64,000 nucleotides of DNA, from NCBI GenBank assembly GCA_963556695.1, contig CAUWAG010000020.1:5518001-5582000 (forward strand), read 5' to 3'. The notes beneath the pieces are model-generated. The model searched no databases and was not told where the DNA came from. It saw only the letters and a list, made by a program, of their open reading frames with translations. A program made the translations under genes and the position numbers. The DNA comes from Anthostomella pinea. Lineage: Eukaryota > Ascomycota > Sordariomycetes > Xylariales > Xylariaceae. Shown piece after piece: positions 9,642-21,113 of the stretch (the first letter of the stretch is position 1; each line of letters begins with the position of its first letter).

Positions 9642-10967
9642 ATGGGCATACATGTTCTTAGTCTGCTGATCCTCGCTGCAAGCATCTTCACGACCACGAC
9701 CACCAAGATGAACAGCACTGAGCCAGACATCGTCAAGACATCGATGGACTTCATCTCCTTCATGAATAAGGAACATGCTATAGAACCTGTGCCGGCTACC
9801 TCGCCCAACTCTACCGAAATTCCCGGACCGAGCGTGCTATTCTGGATGGTCTGCTTCGCCATCAACGCGATGACCCAACCGAGCGGACGTGTCTGTGGCC
9901 TACGTTATGAGCCGCAATGGCTTCTTCGCAGCTCTCCCGTCCTATCTGCATTCGATGCGGCTGACATGCTCGTTGCTACTTTAACAGAAGCCTGCGCTAG
10001 CCCTCGCCAGCCGTTTCGTAGTGCTGTTACTAGAGCCTTGCTCGAGCGCTTCACCAGTGGCGAGGATGGCTTCTATTAAGATGATTCAGTCTCGAGCCTC
10101 CGAAGTTTGAAAAACGAGTCGGGCTTTCGGTGGCTTACCTGTGCTCTTGGTGTTCTTCCCCATGTCATCAAAGTCTTTGGCAGTTCCGGCATTCCCTGGG
10201 TTCAAGCCTTCGGCGCCATGTACCTCTTCTCATGGACGACCTTCGAGGTGCTTGTACTATCGGCCGACCTCAAGGGATTAGACGCGGGCAATATCTCGAC
10301 ACAGCGACTTGTGCTCTTCCCTTTGGGGGAAGGCTGGCATCTGCAACGAAAATGGTCATTCTTGGGTCTCACCACTCAGCTTATCGTCTACATACAGGCA
10401 CTGTATGACCTCAAGTTCACCTCCGGACCTTGGAATACGCAGGACTACTTCGTTGCTTTTTCTGCAGCGGTCCAACTCGCCGATATATCGTTCAGGATAC
10501 CACAGTGGGCCACACCAGAAAGAACAATGACAGCACTGTTTCCAGACTGGCGTCAAATGATGAGGGATGATTCGTGGTTCGCGAGACAGTTCAAGAAAAG
10601 TATAAAGATGCTGGAGAAGGAAGATGAACCCAGATCCTGTGTGAGAGGATCTGAATTCACGGCGGTACAGGTTGCACTTCAATTCGCTCTAAATGTCTCG
10701 GTGACAATTTTTTGGGCGATCAAGTGGCCGGACGCTCTTGGTCTTGCAAGAGACGCATGGCTTTCGACGTGCTGCCAGGCCCTGTGTCTCAGCGAGGCAT
10801 TCTCCCGTCCCCATCACAAGACAAGGTTGCAGAGGAGTATCATCTGGATATCCCAATTCATGTTCTGCTTCATACCCTCTAGTTACCATCCCCCACCCAC
10901 GTCTCGTACACTCCCATACAAAACTACCATCTATAACGACCACTTTTTCATAACTTTTGATATATAA
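9642..10967 (+). pseudogene. Fungal multi-pass membrane protein, interrupted by a stop codon
   Basis: I do not recognise the family. One reading frame runs from 9573 to 10967, broken only by a TAA at 10077-10079. The preferred start is the ATG at 9642, followed directly by a hydrophobic segment (HVLSLLILAASIF). Further hydrophobic stretches are FWMVCFAINAM, the SWTTFEVLVL region, LGLTTQLIVYIQALY, and QFALNVSVTIFWAI. A possible 72-nt intron (10018-10089, GTAGTG...TTCAG) would remove the stop and keep the frame, but its donor is weak and no good branch site is seen. The last ~30 residues run into AT-rich DNA and look non-native, so the 3' end may be lost too. Either a weakly spliced gene or a pseudogene. 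Confidence 0.5.
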
Positions 10968-11250
10968 GGTCTATATATATGAAACTTTGTACATATATAG
11001 TTATTCAAGTTAGTATATAATATTTCAAAGCCGTTTATTTTTAAGTAATTTATTTCTTGAATCATTTACGGTCGCGTAAGATCTAGTCCTCCATACAATT
11101 TGTATGGGAAACAAGGTCGTCATAGACCTCGGCCTAAATCTATTATAACTTTCTATTGCCTTATGCCACGGCTTTAAGGCGTATATCCTTTTGAAGCCGT
11201 ATCATTCTTCTACTTATAGTAATTTTGCTAAATTTATACAATGTGAATAG
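10968..11250. other. AT-rich patch
   Basis: Composition changes sharply to A/T rich with TATATA runs (10970-11060) and recurring ttaaggcgtatatcc / gccgtat motifs around 11170-11210. Such islands in ascomycetes are usually RIP-mutated repeats. No coding capacity. Confidence 0.5.
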
Positions 11251-12999
11251 CCTCAGTTAGGTGTCGGTGCAAAATGGGGTGTTTTGGTGGTGATAGTGGG
11301 GTTTGGCTGTACGAGATGTGGGGGTGTACGAGAAGTAGGGGGGGGGATGGTACCTTTTACTTTCTGGTCTTGTACGACGCGCGCGGGACTCGGTCGCTGA
11401 GCTGGGCCGAGTGGCTGGGGTAGGCCTGTGTTGACGACGGTATCACCTCTTGTGCTGTGAAGCTTGAATTCCGATTTCAGTCTTTCGCTAGTAGCTTGCT
11501 CGTCAGCCATCCCCGCTTCACTATAAAAACATCTTCTATCCATTGGATGTCGGTCATTTCCACGTCTGATAGAAAGGGAGATATATCTGGTTACCACCAG
11601 AAACGTTTCAACCAGCAGAGTAGTGCAGCCAGCTACATGCAAAATTATAACCTCCATCGCGCATCGAGACTGCCTGATTAAATGAGTTTCCTACAAACCA
11701 TCCTCGACGCGCAGCGCCACCGCCAGGAGTACATACATGTCAGGGACGTAGTGTTTCTTCTCGGGAAACGGGATCTCGTGAGCTCGCCAACTACGGGCTT
11801 GGCACCGCGGGCTGCTCAGACGAGCGCGTCTCACTCGCGTGCCGCAGGCATCGTCCTCGTATCATCCCGCTGCAAATGATCCGCACCACCTCGGCTCAGC
11901 TCTGCTTCCATAGCGTGTTCTTGTGTCAGCTAGCATACCGCCCTGCACTGTGTTGTGGGAGGTTGGAAGCATTTGTTAGGCAAATTCGAGCTCAAGAAGT
12001 GCTCTTACTGCTACGAGAGTCGAGAAGCTTGAGATGGAGAAGAGCATATGTACGTACACAGCTCATGGCGGCTTGCGTGTTCGTGGGACTACCTAGGGTA
12101 TGTACATAATCATTGTACTGGTCTCTCTGTCTCCGAGTCTCTATCGATCTAGCTAGCTCATGTGCCTTGTCCCGATCTTATTATGACCTGACTCAAGTCC
12201 TAGACCAGATCCTCCTGTGCTTCACGGATGTGTACGTGGCAGTCGTGGTATGTATTCTAGGTGGGCGTCTGCGATCACGGGTAACGAGCCGTCGTCTCCG
12301 CCTGTTCGGCACCGGCACATACATATGTCACTTTCTCTGCCGTGCCATGCGGTGTGTTGTGTGGCACGCAAATCTGGGGTAGTAAGGCGTATTTATGCAC
12401 GGGATATACAGCAGGCGGACACGGCCCGGGGAAGATGCGACGTATACCGGCCAGCATCGGGTGTCTTCAGCCTGATATCGACATGTCTATTTCTTGCGTA
12501 CTTCGGGTTTGCTGGTGGCGGCAGTTCATTCAGGAGGTACACATGAACATGATTCAAAAACATGTAGTTGTTGGGAAGGCCCGTAGAGCCCTATGTGGGC
12601 ATACAATTGAACGGTACTGCTAATGATCATATATTACGAGTGGGTATATCGTTGCCAGGGACGCGTGTCCCCTGCTTTTGGAACTCCTTTTCCCACGGGA
12701 CGGGAAAGGCCAGGACGCCATATCCACACAGGCCCAGACTTTCCGCCCCCCAATGAACGCCGTTGCCCAGATTTCCCCTTGATGAGATGGAGAGACAGAA
12801 ATCATCCCACGGTTCGACGCCAAGAACAATGCTCTGCCCTCTGTCCGTCCCGGGGCTAGCCCAATGGAGTATGAGTCCAGCCCGTTCCATGCAGCCAGCC
12901 GGCCTGCTATGCAGAGGTAGTCAATTAAAGACGTAATAGTAATAAAATGTACGCAAGAAGGAACGATCTCGACGCCAAACTCGATTCATCGTGCCGATG
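11251..12999. other. Gene-poor stretch
   Basis: Short frames only. The longest (11253-11657 minus) has a proline/threonine-rich C-terminus and no domain. I see nothing that supports a gene. Its far end is the 3' flank of the cyclin gene. Confidence 0.45.
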
Positions 13000-13979
13000 T
13001 CAATAAGGTAGATGCAGGTAATCCTGCGGGACAGTCGTACTTCTGCTGAAAGCTTCGCGCGATTCCTGCCCTAGGTCCTGGAGCTGCCCAAAAGGCGAGC
13101 TTATTCCCGACGTCGGCGTCTCGGCGGGTGTAAGCTGGAGGCCCAGGCCCACGACGGCGTGTCCCGAACTCATCGACTTAAAGTGCTTCCTGGTCTCGTT
13201 CCCCGCTACTATCGCCGTGCGCTCTTGCAGAATCTCCCGCCTGGCCATCTCGATGTCGTGCCGGGCCTGCTTGATCGGCGTCGATTCCCAGAGCGGCAGA
13301 ATGCGGTAGCCCAGGCTTTCCATGATGCAGCGCTCGGTGAAGTTGATCTGCTCGCAGGACCAGAGGTTCATTCCCCATACGGAGCCGTAGTACTGGGTCG
13401 ACTCCTGCAGGTCATCCACAAACTTGTCGGCGATGATTAGGGCTGCGAGGATGATTATCTCGGGGAACACGTAGTCGATGTGGGTGGCCTGGACGGGGCC
13501 CGAGGGTAGCGTGTGCCGCTTCGAAGCCGTCTGGCCTTGCCGGTTCAAAGGGAATGACACCCGCCAATTGCGTGAGAACCTCGAGTTCAGAGAATCCAAG
13601 ATGCACACTGCGAGGGCCACAATATCCATCGGCAGGTTCGCACGTGCTAGCATGTTTTCGACATTAGAGGTAGACGGCGTAATGAAAGAAGCTCCTGGAG
13701 GCAACATTCTCGCGAGGTGGGCGGCGGGGCCTGTTTGAGGATCAGCACATGTAGAATGTGAGCAATTGGAGAGCATGGTGACTGACCTAGAAACTGGGAG
13801 TTGAGGCTCTCTGCATCTTCGGCGACCATCTGCGGACTTTGGGCTGCCGAGGAGTTTCGGGACGAGGGTGGCGGCGTAGGAAGATTCGAAAGCGGCTTGT
13901 AGAACTGTCTGAAGTATGCCTCGTCGAACTCGAAGTCGTCATCCTCCACCGTCGTCGAGAAGCTCTTGTTATGACCCAT
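13000..13979 (-). CDS. PHO80/Clg1-type cyclin
   Basis: Cyclins of this group activate the Pho85-type kinase that signals nutrient state, polarity or glycogen control. Exons: 13787-13979 and 13000-13730, intron 13731-13786 (GTCAGT...AACAG), 924 nt, 307 residues. The first ~65 residues are low-complexity with acidic (EDDDFEFDEAYF) and proline-rich (LPTPPPSSR) patches. The cyclin box follows, with ANLPMDIVALAVCILDSLN, then PEIIILAALIIADKFVDD, then the WSCEQINFTERCIMESLGY helix that precedes LPLW. The splice joins LNSQFLG to PAAHLARMLPP. The C-terminal ~90 residues are Ser/Thr/Gly rich. It is separated from other genes by large gaps, which suits a regulated gene with a long 5' region. Confidence 0.85.
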
Positions 13980-16900
13980 TTTGTCGTATGTATGTATTGC
14001 TCTAGAATGCCAAATATCAAGACCACGGTTGGAAGCAAGGTGCACCGCGCATGTTCCGAGGGTGGTTCCAAGTAGTGAATCACGGGTCGACCAATACAGG
14101 AAACGAATCACTCTATGAAGCTGTGATTGCCGGATTCGATCGCAGAACGGGGATGGGGGCTCGGGGTTGCAGCTTGGACAAGGGCGCGAGACGGAGATTA
14201 TATAGGTGAGTAGGTCGTTATGTACCGTATGTACTTCGTATACGAGGTCGGATCAAGCGAGTGGCTGGAACAGGTGCACGAAGGAGGGATAACAATCAAT
14301 TCTCGGGACAAGAAGAGAAACAGGACGAGAACGAGTCTATGTATATGAAATACGGAATTTACAATGGGAATGGTGCGATGTGCAGTGTGAGGGCAGGAGG
14401 GGCCGCCTGCTCGAGCTTGTAATGCAGTCCACAAGCCGGCGCTCTACACGATGCCACGATGGCAAGATGCGAGCCCACCGCGTCCACCGCTCGGCGCTCA
14501 CGACCGACGACCAGGGCACGCAGGGATTAGATGTGGATACAGATTGATCGATGAATGGATCCGGATGGAGCTGATGGGTCAGGGCGGATGATCATTGATG
14601 GGATGCCCCTGAGTGGTTCCAGTGGTTCCAACGTCAGCGAGGCTGAGGAGACTCAGGAGAGCTACTAGAGACGACAGCGCAAGCGACAGTCGGGTGATGG
14701 TCCATGGAGAGCTCTAGCGTTGGGGCGGCCCAAGGAGAGGAATGCCATAACAGAATGACGCAAGGTACCCTACCCAGCCCTGACCATGACTAGAACTGCT
14801 TCAATGTTGACAATGCGGGTGACAAGTCAAGTCTCTGGGGTTTCCGGTTGCGAGCGAGTTGAAAGACCAGGAGACAAAAGAAGAGATGTGATTCATGTGA
14901 ATGAAGAGGAGGTTGAACAATGGAAGCCATCTGGCCCATCAGAAGGGTCAATTGGCACATGGGAACTAGGAAATTCGGAACTGGGAAGGGCCGACATTGT
15001 ACGTCTGTCCAACTCGGCCCTTTGAGTCTCGAAAGATGCGACGATACTCGACGTTTGTCTTCCGTCAGCCGTTGTGAACATTGAAGGTGATGACCATGAA
15101 CTCTCAGGGCGGCTGTCTCGGCGGGATGGCGGGGTTCTATTTTCGCTTTCTGAAGCACGTGGCCAGTGTCGCTTCTTCCTCGGGCCAAATAGGTAACCAG
15201 CACTCGCGGTTACTGTTAAACGGTGGTGTGTTAGATATGCACAAAGAAGGGACGTCCCGTTGAACAGGCTGGTATTTCCAAGATGTCAGATTTGATTGCC
15301 GGTTTGTTGTACGTGGCAGCGTGGATGGTCACCGTTTCGGGCTGTGCAGTTCCACAGCAAGGTCTCAGGCGGTGAGGCAATCGGGTCCCCTGAACAGGTA
15401 CCTAAGGTTGGTAAGGTAGGTACCTATCCTTTCAGAGGTGACAGCCCTGGGGGATTGGGGTCCCGTCCCATATCCTGTGTGGCTTGCAATTCAATTCTCC
15501 TTTTCTAGGTGTTGACCGGCCACCGCGTACGAAAGCAAGACAGCAAGCAAAAAGTCGATCTGATCTTTCGACGAGGTTTGTGGGTTCGTGTCGGGCCCGA
15601 CCGCCGTCCTCTTGGCTTCCATGTATCATTCTCGGCGGAAACCCCCAACGCCCCCTGAGTCCTGACCGCCCAAGCAGCCAAGCCTCACCGCCATGATCAC
15701 GATGGCATCTCCTTGGCATCTCCTTGGCATTTCCTGCATCAATGGTGCATTTCCTGCATTGCCGGACCGCTGGGTCGTATTCATAGCTAGCCACCCACCT
15801 CACGCCATCTATCCCATTTTAGGGGTCCTGCCGAGGCCCTGCATCTTTCGCGGATGGGCTGATGGGGCTGATGGGTCAGCTCTCCCGATTTGATTCTTGT
15901 CGGCGCCACACTCTCCCCTTTTACGAGCCGACATGGACCAGGCTACACAATCAGACAAATACCTTGCATATCCTGCACATGCGAATTTTCCGTGCTCCTT
16001 CGCATCTCCATCAAACTCGTATGTTCGTATGGATATTAGCGGTTCTTTCCCATCCCATTGCAGTGGACAGTTCCCCGGTGCATCCGCGCTTCCCGAGGCT
16101 ACCTGCTAGCCCACCCGCCATGCATCAATCCAGCAGCTTGAAGCGCAGGTGAAGGAAAACATTGGAGGCACGGGGCAACCATTGCTGTTGCTATGTTCTG
16201 CAGTGACACAATGAGGTCTACAGTGTACAAAGTCTCGTATGCCACGAGAATGTTATCGAAATGGCCATCGTAGACGACTTTTCACAATGATGTATGCCAC
16301 GGACCACGGTATCCAACCGCGGCCTTCATACTGATGAATTCGCCCGTCCCGACTCGGCTTTTCGCAACGGCATAAACCTGCGTGAGTCCGTGCCATGGAA
16401 CCCACCACAAAACTGGAACCAGGGACCAAAATAAACACGATCGTCAGGCACAAGCAACCCTAAGTCCAGGTTTTCGGGTTCCGAAGAACCTCAACCCCCA
16501 CCTCCTGACGAGCTGTGATGCTGACAGGCTCTCTACTTGCATGATTCACCCGAGTATTCGGGGCAGCAGTGTTGTCGTCACCTTGTCAACCCTGCACAAC
16601 CCTGCATCTTACGCGCAACGAGTGCACGAAAACCGGACCGATGCTTGATCGGGGATCTCGGTTGGACGAACTTGCCACAATCAAGGTTCAAGGAGGAGAA
16701 AGTCAATCCTTCAAAGCTTTTCGCGAAGCTACGCCACCGATGCCTTTCACAACGGGCAGAAGTCTTCCGGTGTATCGGGCCACCGCAGCTGTCCCAGCAC
16801 AGCATGATTCAGGGGTCAAATAAAATGCGACCAAACTGACTCTCAGCCTTGTCAGCTTGATCAGCTAGTAGCGGCTGGATTACGACGGTTTGATCTGTTT

Positions 16901-17331
16901 CCAAGTTAGGGCTTGCGGCACTGGTATCGGTGTCGCAAGCGCTGACTTGATTTTGATGTCAACGTCAATCTTCATCCGTGCCACCCCTTTCTGTGTTTCC
17001 TTTTCTCAGCCCGTTCTGTTGCTATCTGTTCCGAGTCTGTCCAACAGGGCAAACGACATAAATCTGCTGTCCCTGTTACAAGGGAGTATGGGAGACAAGA
17101 CTGTGCCCGCTTTGCGATATCCAACGATTCCATGGAACCAGTCGTACTCGCCTCGGGATGCTTTACGAACGCTCCTAACCCACGAGGTCTGCTTTATAGG
17201 GGACAGCGACGAGCTGGCTGTATTTGTGCCTGGCCACTTGACTGGAAATCAATAATATAGCCTCGTTGTCCCTTCCAATTTGCTAAAAGCATTGGAAGCC
17301 CTACAAGAGCTGAAGCGGTCACGGTCAAGTA
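13980..17331. other. Long gene-poor region
   Basis: About 3.3 kb with no supported gene. The first part is probably the 5' UTR and promoter of the cyclin. A short palindromic run with GGTACCTAAGG and GTAGGTACCT lies near 15399-15432. Frames such as 15862-16152 and 16890-17255 have no recognisable motif. Confidence 0.5.
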
Positions 17332-17544
17332 CACTCAGCCCTCATAAGTCTCCGTACGCGCCATGTTGATAAGACTCCAGATCACCCGTGGGGATTTCGA
17401 GATACTGGAAAAAACATACAGAAATACGCAGCTCTGGTTTAATACGCCACTCATAATGCTGGTTCCATGGTGCTTATTCCAATTCGATAAATTGACCGTC
17501 GTTTGCTGGATGGGTGGTGCACGGAGACTTATAAGTGCTCAGTG
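17332..17544 (+). mobile_element. MITE copy A (Tc1/mariner-like, TA flanked)
   Basis: A 213-bp element bounded by TA (17330-17331 and 17545-17546). The left end reads CACTCAGCCCTCATAAG then TCTCCGTAC. The right end is its near-perfect inverse, ACGGAGACTTATAAG then TGCTCAGTG. Terminal inverted repeats are about 26 bp with only a few mismatches. No coding capacity. TA duplication and TIR length fit a non-autonomous mariner-type element. A second copy in reverse orientation is at 18652-18866. Confidence 0.82.
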
Positions 17545-17903
17545 TACCTTCCATTCATGTAGCTGGTTTCCTACTTGCTTTGTCCACCGCGCGCCCACCT
17601 GATTGACCATAATCACGATGGTGTGCTCTTTCCCTGGAGATGGAGCACGGCCTCTCCAGCTCACACCACCCCCAACAAGTGTCTCTCAGCTAAAGACGCT
17701 GTCGTAACGCCGAGCTGGAGACGACCAGCTGCGCACGATCAACACTCCCGTCTCCTCAATATCCTACATGAAGACTCCATTGAGCATCGTCAGTACACAC
17801 GAATCAATATTGACCGCGATCCACCATCACCCGTTCCAGGTTCACTACCAACCTCATATCAAGTCATACAAGACCGTAGCTTCTACTGTTCCCAAGAGCC
17901 AAA

Positions 17904-18431
17904 ATGGCAGACGAGAACGGCAACGATAACGGCAACAGGAACTGCAACTATTGCAGATACTGCAACGATTGCAAAAACTGTAACTATTGCAAATACAGCA
18001 ACGATTGCAAAAACTGCAACTATTGCAACTATTGCAACGATTGCAAAAATTGCAACGATTGCAGAAACTGCAGCGATTGTAAAGCCTGCGGCAGATGTGC
18101 GTTACGTGCCCGTCCTCCATACTACACTTGGCCAGTGTTCTCACCTATACTGGCTAGCTCACCTGCGTTGAATATACCCGGGAAACAGTTCAGACTGGCC
18201 GACTGCTCTTGTACTGACCTGACTCTCTGGCTAGGCCGAAACTGTGGCGGCTGCACGAGCTCCAACAACTGCTTCGACTGCTTCAGCTGCCAGAACTGCC
18301 AGAACTGCAACAACTGCAACAACTGCACAAATTGCACCAATTGCGTCAACTGCAGGAACTGCGTTAACTGCTCGGGCCTCGTCGGGATGTCAGACAAGAA
18401 TAACGAGCACCGACCATACCAGAATACCTAG
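17904..18431 (+). CDS. Cysteine triplet-repeat (C-x-x)n protein
   Basis: No known family could be assigned. Exon 1 is 17904-18096 and exon 2 is 18235-18431. The 138-nt intron has a GTGCGT donor, a CTGAC branch site and a CTAG acceptor. Spliced length is 390 nt, 129 residues. After a short Asn/Asp-rich start (MADENGNDNGN) cysteine occurs at every third residue for about 100 residues: about 31 Cys in all, with two positions replaced by Ser. The intervening residues are mostly Asn, Asp, Lys, Tyr, Thr and Gln, often N-C (for example CNDCKNCNYC and CNNCTNCTNC). The splice keeps the three-residue register exactly (CGRC then RNC). No signal peptide or membrane segment is seen. The tail after the array is hydrophilic. 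The intron is itself in frame, so intron retention would give a 175-residue form. A metal-binding or disulfide-stapled rod is possible; both are inference. Confidence 0.68.
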   Translation: MADENGNDNGNRNCNYCRYCNDCKNCNYCKYSNDCKNCNYCNYCNDCKNCNDCRNCSDCKACGRCALRARPPYYTWPVFSPILASSPALNIPGKQFRLADCSCTDLTLWLGRNCGGCTSSNNCFDCFSCQNCQNCNNCNNCTNCTNCVNCRNCVNCSGLVGMSDKNNEHRPYQNT

Positions 18432-18651
18432 CACGCAAAACGTCAGAACGAGCTTTGAAGTGAGCGGAATGTGTTGGGTTTGCGAAGGGTCAAGTAAAGC
18501 TGGGTTTCCAGACGTGGGTTGAATGCATAGTTGCAATGCCGGCGGGCTTTGTGTCTTATTACACTGGGATGGATTCAACAATCTGGGAGGGTCCTGGTAC
18601 AACAAAGCGTTCGTTGCAAAACATCGGTAAATTACACCGTCGAATTCATTA

Positions 18652-18866
18652 CATTCACCCCTCATAAGTCTCCGTCCGAGCACTTCTTAACCCTGTATGG
18701 TATTGAATCAAGAAATCGAATAAGCACCCTGGCATAAGCAGTTGTATTCTAATCAGTCGTGCTGAATGCTTGTTTTAAACTGATTATTCTACAGATCACA
18801 GACGACCTTAAATATCCAGGTTCTTGAGTATGTATGTGGTGTACGGAGACTTCTAAGGGTTCAGTG
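18652..18866 (-). mobile_element. MITE copy B, inverted relative to copy A
   Basis: A 215-bp element bounded by TA (18650-18651 and 18867-18868). Left end CATTCACCCCTCATAAG then TCTCCGTCC; right end GTACGGAGACTTCTAAG then GGTTCAGTG. Read on the minus strand, an internal GGTGCTTATTC motif sits ~138 nt from the end, against 137 nt in copy A on the plus strand, so the copies are colinear and in opposite orientation. The interiors are otherwise strongly diverged. Confidence 0.78.
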
Positions 18867-21113
18867 TACCATTCGCTCCTCTGTTGGCCGAGGCTCGGGG
18901 CGCAAACGCAGACGAGAACCCTCCTTCTATACGAGCTCTGATTTGCATTTTCCTATCCGTGCACGGCTCATGACCTCGAAGTTGCTTCACTGTCGGAAGA
19001 TAAATAAGCAGATTCTTTCATCGATCCTTTACCCAATCGTTTTCCCTCCTCCTTTCTTACATTTTTACACCACTTTTCGGTATACACTATTGTTCTTGAC
19101 TTCCTCTCGAACTCCGACAGCTGATATGATGACCCTACTTCGAAAGCTGCGTGGTCCACTTCGTCTCCAGCGCGCAGAACCATACAGAACATGCGTTCAC
19201 CATCAGGAGAACAGGGTCAAGAGCCCGTGCATACATCATCAAGGAATCCTAGGCCATCGCGCGCGAGATGGGCAAGGTTCCTTCCAAAAGCTCCTCAGCC
19301 AGTCCCGCAACCCACCCGAGGAAAAAACAGATGGGACGTCTATACATGGGGCTCTGCTTTTTGTTGTCTTTTGAAAATTTAAGTTTGGCTCCTCCCTTAC
19401 GGTCGAAGAGGCTTAATAACAAAACAAAATATATCGTTCAACCTATACCTGGCCTCCCGCCCGTCCAGTTCTCAACCGAACTCGTATGCCCTGTCGACTG
19501 CAGCGAGGACATGGTGTATCTGGGACTCATTGTCATGGAACGATCTGGAATAGTTTGGAACCACGCGTAGAACATCGTGGAACGAGATGGAATCTCTGTC
19601 CGAGATTCTATATAGTTGGCTCGTGAAACATCTTTGCTTGTTTCTTCTTTTTCTCTTTGTCTATCGTCTTGTACTCTATCACTAGTACATAGGATAGCAA
19701 TATCAGTATCAATCTACTCACCGGCCAATTTTTGTTCGTCTAAGCCTTGACACTCATGGTGTTCCACGGACGCCCCTTCGACACCGCGTCGGACAGCCCA
19801 TGGTGTAGGTCTGTACAGCACCTCGCTCTGCGCCTGGCCTTATGCGATGTCACGAAGCTATATGACAGGTTGTTGCACGAGTCAGCCCGCACAAGCTGCT
19901 CGCTCCGCTCGAGTCGCTCAGGGAGCTGTCCCACCTCGTCGGCGCCGGGAGGGATAGCCAGTAAGGAGTGGGCGCCGGCGCCTCGTGACGTGTGTGGGTT
20001 CATGGCCTCCTATTTGGACTCCTGAGTCCGAGTAAACGGAGTCCGCCGACTCGGACTTCGACTATACGGTCGCGCTGTTCCGGAAGGTATCGGCCCTCCT
20101 GAGCGCCAGCGCCGTGCGGCGCGGCATCGGGGTTAGGACTGTCGTGAGCGTCGGGCACTAAGTGGCAGTACGACTAAACTGGCACGTATCGAGCGAACGG
20201 CAGGTCGGTGTCGTCCTTGCTAGTATCCAGGTCGATACTCGAGATTTGGGTGCTTACGAGCCACCAAAGAGGATTTACTGGCCGTGACAGCCCCAGATTC
20301 CAGAGAGCTGCGTACCCCGGAGCCAAAGTCGATTTCCCTATCTCCTCAGGGTAACGCCCCGGTCTTGGCCCAAGGAGAGAAGTTGCATCATACCAGCGCA
20401 GCACTGGTGGCGATCGAAAATTAACACAGCTCTGCTGATAATGGGTCGCAATGATCTTCATCTTCCGGAGGTACGTTGAACTTCATAGCCGACAGCATGC
20501 GTGCTGTATATTCCTGTTTGATCTTCTTTGACTCGTGAATTGTGCAACCAAGGGGCAAGCATAACTCGGAACATGACGGGCCGGGAAGCCTCCCCTATTC
20601 CACAAGAGCATCCCGGACTTTGCCGGAGTTATTCCCCGCACCGCACCAACTGTGATCAACACTGCAGGTGCACAGTGCACTGCGCCTCCACCCGAACTAC
20701 GTCCGTGATGTCTCTGGACATCTGCCCGCATCTCCCTCCGTTGATGATATCATGCTTGCAGCAATCCCGAGCCTTTCGGCATTATGAAATCACCCTGGGC
20801 TTGAGGTACATTTATCAGCACGTCCGACGGCAATAAGATCGGCAACAAGATCGGCAACTAATCTAGGCCTCTGGAGTTCGGAGCTCTCTCCATGTCAGTC
20901 CTGCCTGCCCTGACGCAACTACCTCACACGTCAGTCCGGCTGGAGTGGTAGGTACCTATATGAAGGTTTCGGCGCCTCTCTGGTCTTCCACTCCTTCTTT
21001 GATTCGCGTTCATCACGATATCAGCCGCCTGACTCTTCTCATACCACTCAACCGCCAGTGTCGCACTCTACAATCCAACACTTCCAAAAGGCAAAATTAC
21101 CTGCTGCATCAGG
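18867..21113. other. Gene-poor region with hairpin and LTR-like stretch
   Basis: No supported gene. Frames in 18943-19570 show no domain. A stretch at about 19533-19722 (repeated tggaac/tggaat motifs, then a pyrimidine-rich part ending atctactca) resembles a copia-type LTR, but no duplication or partner is seen. A perfect 9-bp inverted repeat AGTCCGAGT / ACTCGGACT lies near 20025-20059. The end holds the reductase gene promoter. Confidence 0.4.

Noticed and set aside
17575..18171. A 198-codon plus frame with repeated T-A-T-I-A units
   Set aside because: It is the shadow of the cysteine-repeat coding sequence in another frame; the repeat is carried by the codon pattern TGC-NNN-NNN.
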